NCBI RefSeq assembly: GCF_005116505.1
Contig: NZ_SWBR01000002.1
Location: 992,314 to 1,056,313, forward strand
Origin: Pedobacter polaris
GTDB lineage: Bacteria > Bacteroidota > Bacteroidia > Sphingobacteriales > Sphingobacteriaceae
DNA length: 64,000 nucleotides
Direction of reading: 5' to 3'
Made by a program: the position numbers and the translations under genes. The notes under the pieces are model-generated. The model searched no databases. It worked only from the letters and a program-made list of their open reading frames with translations, and was not told the origin of the DNA. Shown one piece after another: positions 52,855 through 60,278 of the stretch. How positions within the stretch are numbered: position 1 is the first letter of the stretch; each line of letters starts with the position of its first letter.

Positions 52855-54030
52855 CTAAAAATGCCTATACCTCTCAGTCCTTTCAAAAACCTCTGTTAAA
52901 ATCCTAACCTCAATCTCATCCAACACCATATTCCTACGCTCTAAAACCAGTTTAGCCGTTTCGAGCATCTTTTGTAAACTATACACCTCAAAGCCATGTG
53001 CACCGCCCCAGGCAAAATCTGGAATAAAATTACGAGGAAAACCAGCACCAAAAACATTGGCACTCACCCCAGCAACAGTTCCTGTATTAAACATGGTGTT
53101 GATGGCACATTTAGCATGATCTGCCATAATTAATCCGCAAAATTGTAAACCAGTGCTACGAAAGTTCTCTTTTTCATAATCCCAAAGCCTAACTTCCGAA
53201 TAATTATTTTTAAGGTTAGAATTATTGCTATCAGCACCGATATTGCACCATTGTCCCAACACCGAATTACCTAAATAGCCATCATGCCCTTTAGAGGAGC
53301 AACCCCAAATTACCGCATTGTTAATTTCACCACCAACCCTACTGTGTGGACCAATGGTGGTTTGTCCATATATTTTTGCCCCCATTTTTACTTGCGAATC
53401 TTCACATAAAGCGAAAGAACCACGAATATGGCAACCCTCCCAAACTTGCGCTGCCGCACCTAAGTAAATTGGACCTTGTAAACTGTTAAAAGTAGAGCAT
53501 TCTGCACTTGCACCCTCTTCTACAAAAATATTGTCGCCCAAAAAAGTATTGGTACTGCTTAACTTGCCAGAAGTACGTCCTTTTGTTAGCAACGCAAAAT
53601 CTGCAAGCAATTCGGTATGGTTGTTTTTAAATATATCTTCAGGAAATTGAAGATGTGTAAAAGGCTGCTCAAATTTAATCCGATCAAATTTCTCAACCGT
53701 AGCCAACTGCAAACTCTCTGTTGAGCTCTCTAAACAAACTGCAAGTAACAAACCCTCAGCATAAAGTGCCTGCGTAGGTTTTAGGTCTACAATGCTTGCT
53801 ACTAAAGCTTCATTAGGGCAAATTGCACCATTGACAAAAATAACAGCAGCTTTAGCTTTGTATTTAATTTGTAAATAATCTTGTGTTTGAAAGCCAAATT
53901 CGGCATTAAGGTGTTTTGCCCATTTCTCAGCAATGGTTAAAATACCAATTCTCAAATCAGCTACAGGTCTTGTAAGGGTGAGCGGTCTGAGCGAGAGCCA
54001 AGACTTATCATCAAATAAATTGATCATCAT
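52855..54030 (-). CDS. GlmU-like putative sugar-1-phosphate nucleotidyltransferase
   Basis: A 391-aa Bacteroidota protein of the GlmU-related family. The N-terminal half (1-160) corresponds to a nucleotidyltransferase-like domain (LFDDKSWLSLRPLTLTRPVADLRIGILTIAEKW), though without a clear G-x-G-T-R-M. The C-terminal half (about 165-380) is a left-handed beta-helix of hexapeptide repeats (VEEGASAECSTF, AAAQVWEGCHI, GPHSRVGGEI). Related proteins are annotated as putative glucose-1-phosphate nucleotidyltransferases; the exact substrate is unknown. It is transcribed in the same direction as rpmE2, separated from it by a terminator. Confidence 0.85.
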   Translation of the reverse strand: MMINLFDDKSWLSLRPLTLTRPVADLRIGILTIAEKWAKHLNAEFGFQTQDYLQIKYKAKAAVIFVNGAICPNEALVASIVDLKPTQALYAEGLLLAVCLESSTESLQLATVEKFDRIKFEQPFTHLQFPEDIFKNNHTELLADFALLTKGRTSGKLSSTNTFLGDNIFVEEGASAECSTFNSLQGPIYLGAAAQVWEGCHIRGSFALCEDSQVKMGAKIYGQTTIGPHSRVGGEINNAVIWGCSSKGHDGYLGNSVLGQWCNIGADSNNSNLKNNYSEVRLWDYEKENFRSTGLQFCGLIMADHAKCAINTMFNTGTVAGVSANVFGAGFPRNFIPDFAWGGAHGFEVYSLQKMLETAKLVLERRNMVLDEIEVRILTEVFERTERYRHF

Positions 54031-54040
54031 AAGCTACAAA

Positions 54041-54076
54041 AATAAAAAAAGTCCCGAGCTTATGGCTCGGGACTTT
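54041..54076 (-). terminator. terminator between rpmE2 and the GlmU-like gene
   Basis: AAAGTCCCGAGC / GCTCGGGACTTT with a 5-nt loop. On the - strand a T-rich stretch (tttttttattttt) follows. It ends rpmE2 transcription. Confidence 0.9.
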
Positions 54077-54101
54077 CAAAAATATAATGTTTTTGCTAAA
54101 A

Positions 54102-54350
54102 TTATTTTTTAGCGTAACGAGTTTTAAATTTATCGATACGACCAGCAGTATCAACTAACTTCATTTTACCAGTATAAAAAGGGTGTGAAGTGTGTGAAAT
54201 CTCTAATTTGTACAATGGATACTCATTTCCATCTTCCCATTTAATAGTTTCTTTAGTGTCTACACATGATTTAGTTAAAAACTGATACTCGTTAGACATA
54301 TCTTTAAATACTACAAATCTGTAGTTTGATGGATGCAAATCTTTTTTCAT
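54102..54350 (-). CDS. rpmE2: 50S ribosomal protein L31, type B
   Basis: An 82-aa ribosomal protein. Signatures: [37 protein letters not shown] and [21 protein letters not shown]. The zinc-ligand cysteines of the ordinary (type A) L31 are absent except for one Cys, so it is the zinc-free form. Many Bacteroidota carry only this form. It stands alone, terminated downstream; about 600 bp of non-coding DNA precede it. Confidence 0.95.
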   Translation of the reverse strand: MKKDLHPSNYRFVVFKDMSNEYQFLTKSCVDTKETIKWEDGNEYPLYKLEISHTSHPFYTGKMKLVDTAGRIDKFKTRYAKK

Positions 54351-54973
54351 TTGAATATTATTTAAGTTATTTATGTTGAAACTTTCAAGAACCTAATTGC
54401 AATTTGCTGGCAACAACGCTTATGATGTTTCTGATTGTCTTTTCTATCTCTATTTTAGAGGATGCAAATATCTTAATTTTATTTTTGATATACAAATGTT
54501 AAAAGGATTTTTTTTATCACTTTCCCTACAATTTTTGATCGCATTCCTTTATTGAACTGCTTTAGTAAAGATTCTATTTAAATACGCTAACCACGGCTGC
54601 CAATTGAATATTATGCGTTTTCATTCTTGCCCTAAAAACAAGTGTCCCTCTTCTTCATTCTTTAATTGCTCATGGGCATCCATTTGCTGTTTCTTGCAAA
54701 CGGGTTTTTACCATAAAGGTTTGTCCCAATGCCACCACTTCTTTAGGGGGGCTGCATTTTGTACAATTACGTAACGAGCATAGCGAAAAAGTTTAATCCC
54801 GTCTTACATTGGTCTTTCTGCTCCTTGACCAATCTGAACCATTTCGAGGAAGTTTTAATTAACAAATTTATTCATCAGTAATAACCCTACGATATAAAAT
54901 TAAAGACCAAAAATTGATAAAAAACAAGATATAAATCTAGACTTAATGGAGAACGGGGTGAAAGTGACAAACA
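54351..54973. other. intergenic region with possible decayed coding DNA
   Basis: 620 bp between rpmE2 and the 66-aa gene, both on the - strand. The rpmE2 leader is in the first 150 bp. Around 54570-54830 the - strand shows short stretches that look protein-like in different frames (for example YVIVQNAAPLKKWWHWDKPLW and QMDAHEQLKNEEEGHLFLGQE), each closed by stops. This may be a broken gene, but I cannot name a family and do not call one. Confidence 0.4.
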
Positions 54974-55174
54974 TCAAACCCTAATAAAACACACCAATTG
55001 CTCCAACGGTATCCCCAAGAAGTCACTCGCTTGGTAAACCGTAGGCTGTTGCCATTTTTTCAATTCAAAAAAATCACGCATTTGCGCCATTAAGTTTTGG
55101 CAAGTTCTATCTCCCTTACCCGTTATTGCCTTTAAGTCGGCAGTGTAAAATATCAATCTTTTTAAAGTCTCCAT
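54974..55174 (-). CDS. small HTH-like protein (66 aa)
   Basis: A 66-aa protein reading METLKRLIFYTADLKAITGK ... PTVYQASDFLGIPLEQL. I recall similar small proteins as frequent in Sphingobacteriaceae, with a conserved N-terminal ITGK(S/G)(E/D)RTCQ segment that looks like a helix-turn-helix (residues about 12-35) followed by a second helix pair ending in DFLGIPLEQ. Function is unknown; DNA binding is inferred. It lies before repeat-rich DNA and a 189-aa gene of the opposite strand, an association I consider worth testing. Confidence 0.6.
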   Translation of the reverse strand: METLKRLIFYTADLKAITGKGDRTCQNLMAQMRDFFELKKWQQPTVYQASDFLGIPLEQLVCFIRV

Positions 55175-55280
55175 TGTTGTTTCTCATTTGGTAAATGTTA
55201 GGTATAACAACACAAAGTTAATTACAATTCAAGCGTTTAGAACACTTCAACGCATTTTTAGCAAAATCAAAATCCGAGAA

Positions 55281-55313
55281 GAAGCCCAATTATAAATTTC
55301 ATAATTGGGCTTC
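55281..55313. repeat. perfect 13-bp hairpin (stem-loop)
   Basis: GAAGCCCAATTAT / ATAATTGGGCTTC with a 7-nt loop. Only a short TTT follows on either strand, so it may be a terminator or an RNA/DNA recognition structure. It lies 107 bp upstream of the 66-aa gene. Confidence 0.75.
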
Positions 55314-55405
55314 TTTAAGCATTGCGAAAATGGTAATGTTTTCTTAGTTCGTTTTCGTTCCAATTTAATCTTTCAAGTCAAAACGCTAAAAAAATACTCA
55401 TTCCA

Positions 55406-55500
55406 CCGTCGCTTCACCGTCAATCCGATGTCGGTTGACCGTCGAAAAGCCAATTCCGACGATGAACCGACGGTATACCGAGCCTATACCGACGGTGAAA
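55406..55500. repeat. cluster of ACCGTC/GACGGT hexamers
   Basis: Three ACCGTC (55406-55411, 55417-55422, 55439-55444) and two GACGGT (55470-55475, 55492-55497) within 95 bp. The outer pair extends to TTCACCGTC (55414-55422) / GACGGTGAA (55492-55500). The local GC content is higher than the surroundings. Such clustering suggests a protein-binding region or a large cruciform rather than a gene. Confidence 0.6.
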
Positions 55501-55787
55501 AGGGCTTGGCAAGATCGTGAGAGGGCTAAAGCTAACGTTAATAAACTAACAGATATCTCGTAGCTGCGCTACCGATGTAAAATCGGCACACGTCCTGTCG
55601 ATATGACGGCAAGAGATTAAGGACTGAGGAATTTTGTTGGAGCAACCCTAAACTGGAGCAAATGCTCAGCAATGACGGCACAGTTTGTAGGTAGCAAACT
55701 ATCCAGTCCTTCATAACGCAATTACTTTTACTATGACACTGCCCATGAGCGTAGGGCTAAGGCAAAAGCCTGTCCCGACTTACTCCA

Positions 55788-55945
55788 ATCGTGTGGACAC
55801 ATCTCCATTTGGCTTTGTTTAAGGCGTCATTGCCAGCTTGACTGGCAATCTTAATGCTATAGAAGGCCGAATAAGTATACATAACGCTTTACGATTCCCG
55901 TTTTCACGGGAATGACGCCAGATTTCTGACTTGTGTCCACACGAT
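55788..55945. mobile_element. MITE-like element with 14-bp terminal inverted repeats
   Basis: Perfect termini ATCGTGTGGACACA (55788-55801) and TGTGTCCACACGAT (55932-55945). Inside is a second inverted pair GGCGTCATT (55823-55831) / AATGACGCC (55911-55919) and two hairpins. A half copy (21013-21068) and a core copy (1413-1499) occur elsewhere in the window. At 158 bp and without a gene, it fits a non-autonomous element moved by a transposase encoded elsewhere; a target duplication could not be fixed. Confidence 0.65.
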
Positions 55946-56073
55946 AGGACTTATTCGAAAAGCGGGGCAAGCCCAGAGCGTTGGATAAACTTTATATACA
56001 AAACCTCCCCCTTACCCCCTCCAGAGGGGGACAGCATAGTTCAAGAAAAGAGTAACTCAGCAAGGTCGAAACA

Positions 56074-56114
56074 CGCCAAAAACGTATAAATGCGCAAAAT
56101 GCGCCAAAAACGTA
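56074..56114. repeat. 13-bp direct repeat upstream of the 189-aa gene
   Basis: CGCCAAAAACGTA occurs at 56074-56086 and again at 56102-56114, 28 bp apart start to start, roughly 110-150 bp upstream of the next start codon. The spacing of nearly three helical turns would suit two bound regulators; no protein is known. Confidence 0.5.
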
Positions 56115-56226
56115 CAATTGCGTAACACCCCATTTTTACAACCCTCACCTTTACACCATACATCAGCTACCGGTACAAAAACAGGTGTAAATGAATTAAT
56201 TATTTAAATTTTAAAAATTAGAAATC

Positions 56227-56796
56227 ATGGCAAAATCAGAAAACAATGAAGTAATGTTTGGCGCCCGAGGAAGGGTAGGCAATTTAGTAGTCTTTAAAAA
56301 CTTTGGAAAAGACCAAACAGTAATCTCCAGATTAAGGAGAAAAGTAAAAAACCCAGTTTATACCGATAAACAGGAAAACGTAAAATACAAGTTCAAAGAG
56401 GCAGTAATTTACGCAAAAGGCATCGTCGGCGACCCAGATTTATTGGCCTTTTACCAAAAGTTCGCCAAGCCTGGCACTTCAGCCTACAACTTGGCACTAG
56501 CCGATTTCTGTAAGGTCCCAGAAATCAGATTAATTGATACTGATAACTATGTAGGTCAGATCGGCGACAAAATTAGGGTAAGAGCAATCGACAATTTTAG
56601 GGTAATGGAAGTAAAGGTCTCTATTCATGATGCTAGCGATACTTTGCTAGAAGCTGGTCTGGCAACGCTAAGTGCAAATAGTGTTGATTGGTTTTATGAA
56701 ACCATTGTAGCAAATGGCAATTTAGCTGGCACTAAAGTTACTGCCGAAGCAACGGATGTACCAGGCAATACCATTAGCGAAACAGTAATCATCTAA
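56227..56796 (+). CDS. hypothetical protein of a Bacteroidota family (189 aa), Ig-like C-terminus
   Basis: A soluble 189-aa protein without signal peptide. The N-terminal part (residues 8-60: FGARGRVGNLVVFKNFG ... NPVYTDKQENVKYKFKEA) has the G-x-x-G-N-x-V-x-x-x-x-x-G and P-x-T-x-x-Q layout that reminds me of DUF6266 and related proteins of unknown function in Bacteroidota. The second half (about 108-189, VGQIGDKIRVRAIDNFRVMEVKVSI to NTISETVII) looks like an immunoglobulin-like beta sandwich. It may be a structural or phage-derived part, but that is a guess. It ends in a very strong terminator. Confidence 0.65.
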   Translation: MAKSENNEVMFGARGRVGNLVVFKNFGKDQTVISRLRRKVKNPVYTDKQENVKYKFKEAVIYAKGIVGDPDLLAFYQKFAKPGTSAYNLALADFCKVPEIRLIDTDNYVGQIGDKIRVRAIDNFRVMEVKVSIHDASDTLLEAGLATLSANSVDWFYETIVANGNLAGTKVTAEATDVPGNTISETVII

Positions 56797-56800
56797 AAAC

Positions 56801-56840
56801 AAAACTTAATCCCTGAGGTATATTTCAGGGATTAAGTTTT
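56801..56840. terminator. very strong symmetrical terminator after the 189-aa gene
   Basis: A perfect 16-bp stem: AAAACTTAATCCCTGA (56801-56816) / TCAGGGATTAAGTTTT (56825-56840) with an 8-nt loop, 4 bp after the stop. A T run is built into each side, so it can terminate both strands. Confidence 0.9.
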
Positions 56841-56890
56841 CCCTAGATAATTAGGAAATACCTATCAGGTTCACAGCATGATTTCCCCTA
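56839..56890 (-). other. relic resembling a TPP riboswitch (thi-box)
   Basis: Read on the - strand: AGGGG, later GCTG, directly TGAACCTGAT (56864-56873), then a small AGG/CCT hairpin and finally TAGGGAA. TGAACCTGAT and TAGGGAA are the best conserved parts of the thiamine pyrophosphate riboswitch, and the order and spacing fit. The CTGAGA segment and the P3 arm between GCTG and TGAACC are missing. The strong terminator lies immediately downstream on the same strand, but no thiamine gene does. Probably a non-functional remnant; chance similarity is possible. Confidence 0.4.
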
Positions 56891-57066
56891 ATCATTTTTA
56901 GAAAAAGATTTAAGTTAACTCATATATCCTTCGTTGCACTCAGATGACAAATCACTTTAAGTTTCTTTTTAACTCTTTGCTCTTTAACCCTCCTTATCTT
57001 TCGGACTTTACTGACTTTCGGACTTCTCCCCTTTTCTCCCTATATTTATTCCTCAACCTCTATACT

Positions 57067-58686
57067 ATGAACAGAAGAAACTTTATCAAAAACGGTGCTG
57101 TGGCCAGTGTAATTTCAACCTTAGGCGTAGGTACGGCAAATGCGTTAAATAATAATCAGAATATAGCTAACGACTATCGTTTTAATGACGACTTCGACCT
57201 TAATGAAGTAACCATTACCCAACTACAAACCATGATGCAAACTGGCAAAACCAACGCCAAGGCATTAACCAAAATGTATTTAAAAAGGATTGATAAAATC
57301 GATAAAAATGGCCCTAAATTAAATGCCATTATCGAATTAAACCCCGATGCCCTAGCCATTGCTGCTGCCTTAGATATAGAAAGAAAAGCAGGTAAAGTGA
57401 GGGGACCAATGCATGGCATTCCTGTTTTAATTAAAGACAATATCAATACCGCCGACAAAATGCAAACTACTGCAGGTTCCTTAGCACTAGCTGGAAACAT
57501 AGCAAGCGAAGATGCTTTTATCATTAAAAAATTGCGAGCAGCTGGAGCAGTAATCTTAGGAAAAACCAACCTAAGTGAGTGGGCCAATTTTAGATCTACC
57601 CGCTCATGCAGTGGCTGGAGCAGCAGAGGTGGACAAACCAAAAACCCTTACATATTAGATAGAAGTCCGAGTGGATCAAGTGCTGGTTCTGGTACTGCTG
57701 TATCAGCAAATCTATGCACAATAGCCATTGGCACAGAAACCAATGGTTCTATCATTGCTCCTTCCTCTTACAATGGCTTAGTTGGCTTTAAACCAACAGT
57801 TGGTTTATTAAGTCGTAGTGGTATTATCCCTATCTCTGCTACACAAGATACTGCTGGTCCTATGGCAAGAACCGTAACCGACGCAGCTATTTTATTATCA
57901 GCCTTAACCGGAATTGATACCGAAGATGAGGTAACAAAAACCAGTGCAGGCAAAACTTATCCCGATTATACACAATTTTTAAAAACAGATAGCTTGAAAG
58001 GGAAAAAGATAGGAGTCGAAAAATCATTTTTAAACGGACATGAGGGTGTAGTTGGTCTTTATAAAACAGCTATCGAAAAATTAAAGGAATTAGGTGCTCA
58101 GGTTATAGAAATAGAGCTGCAAAAAGAAATGCGAGCCATTAATGCAAGTGTTTTACAACCTGAATTTAAAGCTGGTGTAAATGCCTATTTAGCCAAAGCC
58201 AATGCTAAAGTAAAAACATTAAGTGATGTAATTGCTTTTAACAAAGCAAATGAAGCTACTGCTATGCCCTACTTTAAGCAAGAAACTTTAGAAGCAAGTG
58301 ATAAAGCCCCAGATTTAGATAGTACGACCTATAAAGAAGCACTTGCAAAAGTTAATTCTTCAAAAAAAATAATCAATGACTTAATGGAGAAAAACCAATT
58401 GGATGCCATTGTAGGCACCAGTTTCGGCATTCCTTCTTTAATAGACCTCTTTAATGGCGATTACAGTGGCGGTTTCTACTTCGCTTCACCAGCGGCGATG
58501 GCAGGTTTTCCACACATTACGGTTCCTATGGGCTTCATCAATGAATTACCAGTGGGCTTATCCATCATGGCAAGCGCTTATCAAGAACCTGTAGTATTAA
58601 GCTTTGCCTATGCATTTGAACAAGCCACAAAACATAGAAAAGCCCCGAAGTTTTTGAAGACGAGTAATTTTTCGAGTGGGATATGA
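57067..58686 (+). CDS. amidase signature family protein with Tat-like signal
   Basis: The ATG at 57067 gives 539 aa with a twin-arginine-type leader (MNRRNFIKNGAVASVIS), so export in folded form is likely; the frame is open for another 41 codons upstream but without sense. The amidase Ser-Ser-Lys triad is visible: Lys123 in GIPVLIKDNI, Ser204/205 in SPSGSSAGSGTA and Ser228 in TNGSIIAPSS. Members hydrolyse amides or transfer ammonia; the substrate is not predictable. It overlaps the following Crp/Fnr gene by 4 bp (ATGA). Confidence 0.9.
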   Translation: MNRRNFIKNGAVASVISTLGVGTANALNNNQNIANDYRFNDDFDLNEVTITQLQTMMQTGKTNAKALTKMYLKRIDKIDKNGPKLNAIIELNPDALAIAAALDIERKAGKVRGPMHGIPVLIKDNINTADKMQTTAGSLALAGNIASEDAFIIKKLRAAGAVILGKTNLSEWANFRSTRSCSGWSSRGGQTKNPYILDRSPSGSSAGSGTAVSANLCTIAIGTETNGSIIAPSSYNGLVGFKPTVGLLSRSGIIPISATQDTAGPMARTVTDAAILLSALTGIDTEDEVTKTSAGKTYPDYTQFLKTDSLKGKKIGVEKSFLNGHEGVVGLYKTAIEKLKELGAQVIEIELQKEMRAINASVLQPEFKAGVNAYLAKANAKVKTLSDVIAFNKANEATAMPYFKQETLEASDKAPDLDSTTYKEALAKVNSSKKIINDLMEKNQLDAIVGTSFGIPSLIDLFNGDYSGGFYFASPAAMAGFPHITVPMGFINELPVGLSIMASAYQEPVVLSFAYAFEQATKHRKAPKFLKTSNFSSGI

Positions 58687-59258
58687 CGAGTTCAAAAAAC
58701 AAATTATTTGCCCATTTCGAACAGTATATTAAGCTAAGTGACGAACTCAAATCGGCATTAGACAGCAGGGTAAGTTTTGTCTCTTTTAAGAAAGGCGAAC
58801 TTGTACACGATGCCGATAGCGTATGTACAAAATCTTATTTTATCCAAAAAGGGCTTTTTAGAACTTATTTTTATAAAGACGGAAAAGAAATTAGCGAGTA
58901 CTTTCCGGCCGAAAACGAATGGTGCAATTCGCCTAAAAGTTTGATGACAAGACAAAAAGACATTTATTACATTGACGCCATAGAGGATACAGAAGCATTT
59001 TGCTTGCAGGTAAACGATCTTGGTTTTTTATTTGATCACTTCCCAGAAATGGAACGTTACGCTAGACTTTCTATGGGCACCGTTTTTGGACATTTAATGG
59101 AACGCATAACCTCTCTTCGTTTTACAACAGCGAAAGAGAAGTATGATCATTTTATTGAGACCTATCACGGCATTCATCACCGTATCCCACTTGGAATGGT
59201 AGCATCCTATTTAGGGATTGCGCAAGAAACACTAAGCAGAATTAGAGGTGAAAAATGA
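58683..59258 (+). CDS. Crp/Fnr family transcriptional regulator
   Basis: A 191-aa protein with a cyclic-nucleotide-binding-like jelly roll (about 20-120: KKGELVHDADSVCTKSYFIQKGLFRTYF, GKEISEYFPAENEW) and a C-terminal winged helix (about 140-191, IPLGMVASYLGIAQETLSRIRGEK). It has the shape of the small Bacteroidota Crp-like regulators which mostly lack the cAMP-binding Arg. It starts within the amidase stop codon; control of the adjacent amidase and hydrolase genes is plausible. Confidence 0.9.
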   Translation: MTSSKNKLFAHFEQYIKLSDELKSALDSRVSFVSFKKGELVHDADSVCTKSYFIQKGLFRTYFYKDGKEISEYFPAENEWCNSPKSLMTRQKDIYYIDAIEDTEAFCLQVNDLGFLFDHFPEMERYARLSMGTVFGHLMERITSLRFTTAKEKYDHFIETYHGIHHRIPLGMVASYLGIAQETLSRIRGEK

Positions 59259-59277
59259 TTTTTTGATATAGGTCAAA

Positions 59278-59306
59278 TTGTTTTAGGTTACTATACTTCA
59301 TCTTTG
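59278..59306 (+). promoter_or_regulatory. probable promoter of the alpha/beta hydrolase gene
   Basis: TTG-N18-CATCTTTG, one mismatch from the TTG/TAnnTTTG consensus, 14 bp before the start codon. Confidence 0.45.
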
Positions 59307-59319
59307 AAAAAAAGAAAGA

Positions 59320-60177
59320 ATGAAAGCAACACTAAAAAAACACCTATTTTTAATTCTGATAATGAATTTTGTCGGAATTTATGCATTCTCACAAGATACA
59401 TTACACGTTAAAAACGTAGAAGCTATTTTGTACACCGGAACTGGCAAAAACCAACCACTGGTTGTAGGTTTAGGAGGTTCTGAAGGAGGCAATGCCTGGG
59501 CAAGCTCCCACTGGCAGAAAACACGGGAGGAATTCTTAGCAAAAGGTTATGCTTTCTTAGCCATTGGGTACTTTGGTTGCGAAGGAGCACCGAAAATACT
59601 GGATAGAATTGCCATAGATGATGTTTATGGTGCTATTGCAATTGCAAAAACGAGCAAAAAAATAAACGCTACTAAGATTGCTGTAATTGGGGGTTCGAGA
59701 GGTGCCGACTTAGCGTTGCTTTTGGGAAGTTATTATAAAGATATATCGTTGGTGGTGGGAATGTCGTCCAGTCATGCCGTTTTTCCAGGCCACACACAAG
59801 AATTTGCCACTTCATGTTGGACTTTTAAAGGAAAAGAATTAGCGTTTATCCCGGTAAACGAAGAGGCTGTTCCATTTTTGATGAAAAGAGATTTGCACGG
59901 CACGTTCAAAGCCATGCTAAAAGATACCGTTGCTGAGCAAAAAGCATTGATCAATGTAGAAAATATAAATGGCCCTATCCTATTGCTATCAGCAACAAAA
60001 GACGAAGTGATACCTGCTGTAGAGATGGGAAATAAAATGATGTTAAAATTAAAAAGCAAAAATTTTAAATATCCACACGAACATGTAATTTACGAAGGTT
60101 CCCATGCCGAGCCAACAAAGCATTTTGATAAGATCTTTAGTTTCTTAGCAACAAATTTTACAAAAAATGACAGATAA
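59320..60177 (+). CDS. secreted alpha/beta hydrolase, acyl-CoA thioester hydrolase/BAAT C-terminal type
   Basis: A 285-aa protein with a signal peptide (about 1-25). The nucleophile elbow is GGSRGADLAL (GxSxG, Ser about 128), the acid is in SATKDEVIPAVEMG and the His in YEGSHAEPTKHF, all in the order of the BAAT C-terminal domain. The blocks GLGGSEGGNAWASS and AIGYFGCEGAPKILDRI are typical of this group. It may hydrolyse esters or thioesters in the periplasm; substrate unknown. The last codons overlap the start of a broken VOC gene. Confidence 0.85.
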   Translation: MKATLKKHLFLILIMNFVGIYAFSQDTLHVKNVEAILYTGTGKNQPLVVGLGGSEGGNAWASSHWQKTREEFLAKGYAFLAIGYFGCEGAPKILDRIAIDDVYGAIAIAKTSKKINATKIAVIGGSRGADLALLLGSYYKDISLVVGMSSSHAVFPGHTQEFATSCWTFKGKELAFIPVNEEAVPFLMKRDLHGTFKAMLKDTVAEQKALINVENINGPILLLSATKDEVIPAVEMGNKMMLKLKSKNFKYPHEHVIYEGSHAEPTKHFDKIFSFLATNFTKNDR

Positions 60178-60278
60178 ACTCATCCACTTTGCCATCCATA
60201 TCGATGATATATCTTGCGGAAAATTTTTGTGAGAACGTTTTTGATTGGAGCTTCAATGCTTACATCAAAATGGAGTAT
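60167..60278 (+). pseudogene. VOC (glyoxalase-like) family gene fragment, frameshifted and truncated
   Basis: The frame from ATG at 60167 reads MTDKLIHFAIHIDDISCGKFL and stops at TGA. The neighbouring frame continues from 60231 with ENVFDWSFNAYIKMEY. Together this is the first strand-helix-strand of a VOC domain (xHFxIHxDDxxxxxxFYENVFxWSF), so one base was lost or gained near 60220-60230. The rest of the gene is gone: from about 60285 the DNA turns into a short palindromic repeat (cttcgaaaagctcagactgac). It overlaps the hydrolase stop by 11 bp, so the two were once coupled. Confidence 0.7.

Larger units (their letters stand above)
55175..56226. other. long non-coding, repeat-rich region
   Basis: About 1050 bp with no convincing gene. 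From left to right: a 13-bp perfect hairpin (55281-55313), an array of ACCGTC/GACGGT hexamers (55406-55500), short palindromic repeat fragments (55560-55690), a 158-bp MITE-like element (55788-55945) and a 13-bp direct repeat (56074-56086, 56102-56114) close to the 189-aa gene. A 71-codon frame starting at TTG inside the hairpin is considered chance. Confidence 0.65.

Noticed and set aside
54570..54830. Protein-like stretches on the - strand upstream of rpmE2
   Set aside because: They are broken by several stops in different frames, and I cannot link them to a known family, so no pseudogene was called.
55305..55520. 71-codon frame starting at TTG, crossing the ACCGTC/GACGGT cluster
   Set aside because: The start lies inside a perfect hairpin, the codons are dictated by the inverted hexamers, and no family is recognisable.
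56944..57066. Upstream in-frame extension of the amidase
   Set aside because: The 41 extra residues are Phe/Leu/Pro-rich without sense, while the ATG at 57067 gives a standard Tat-type leader.
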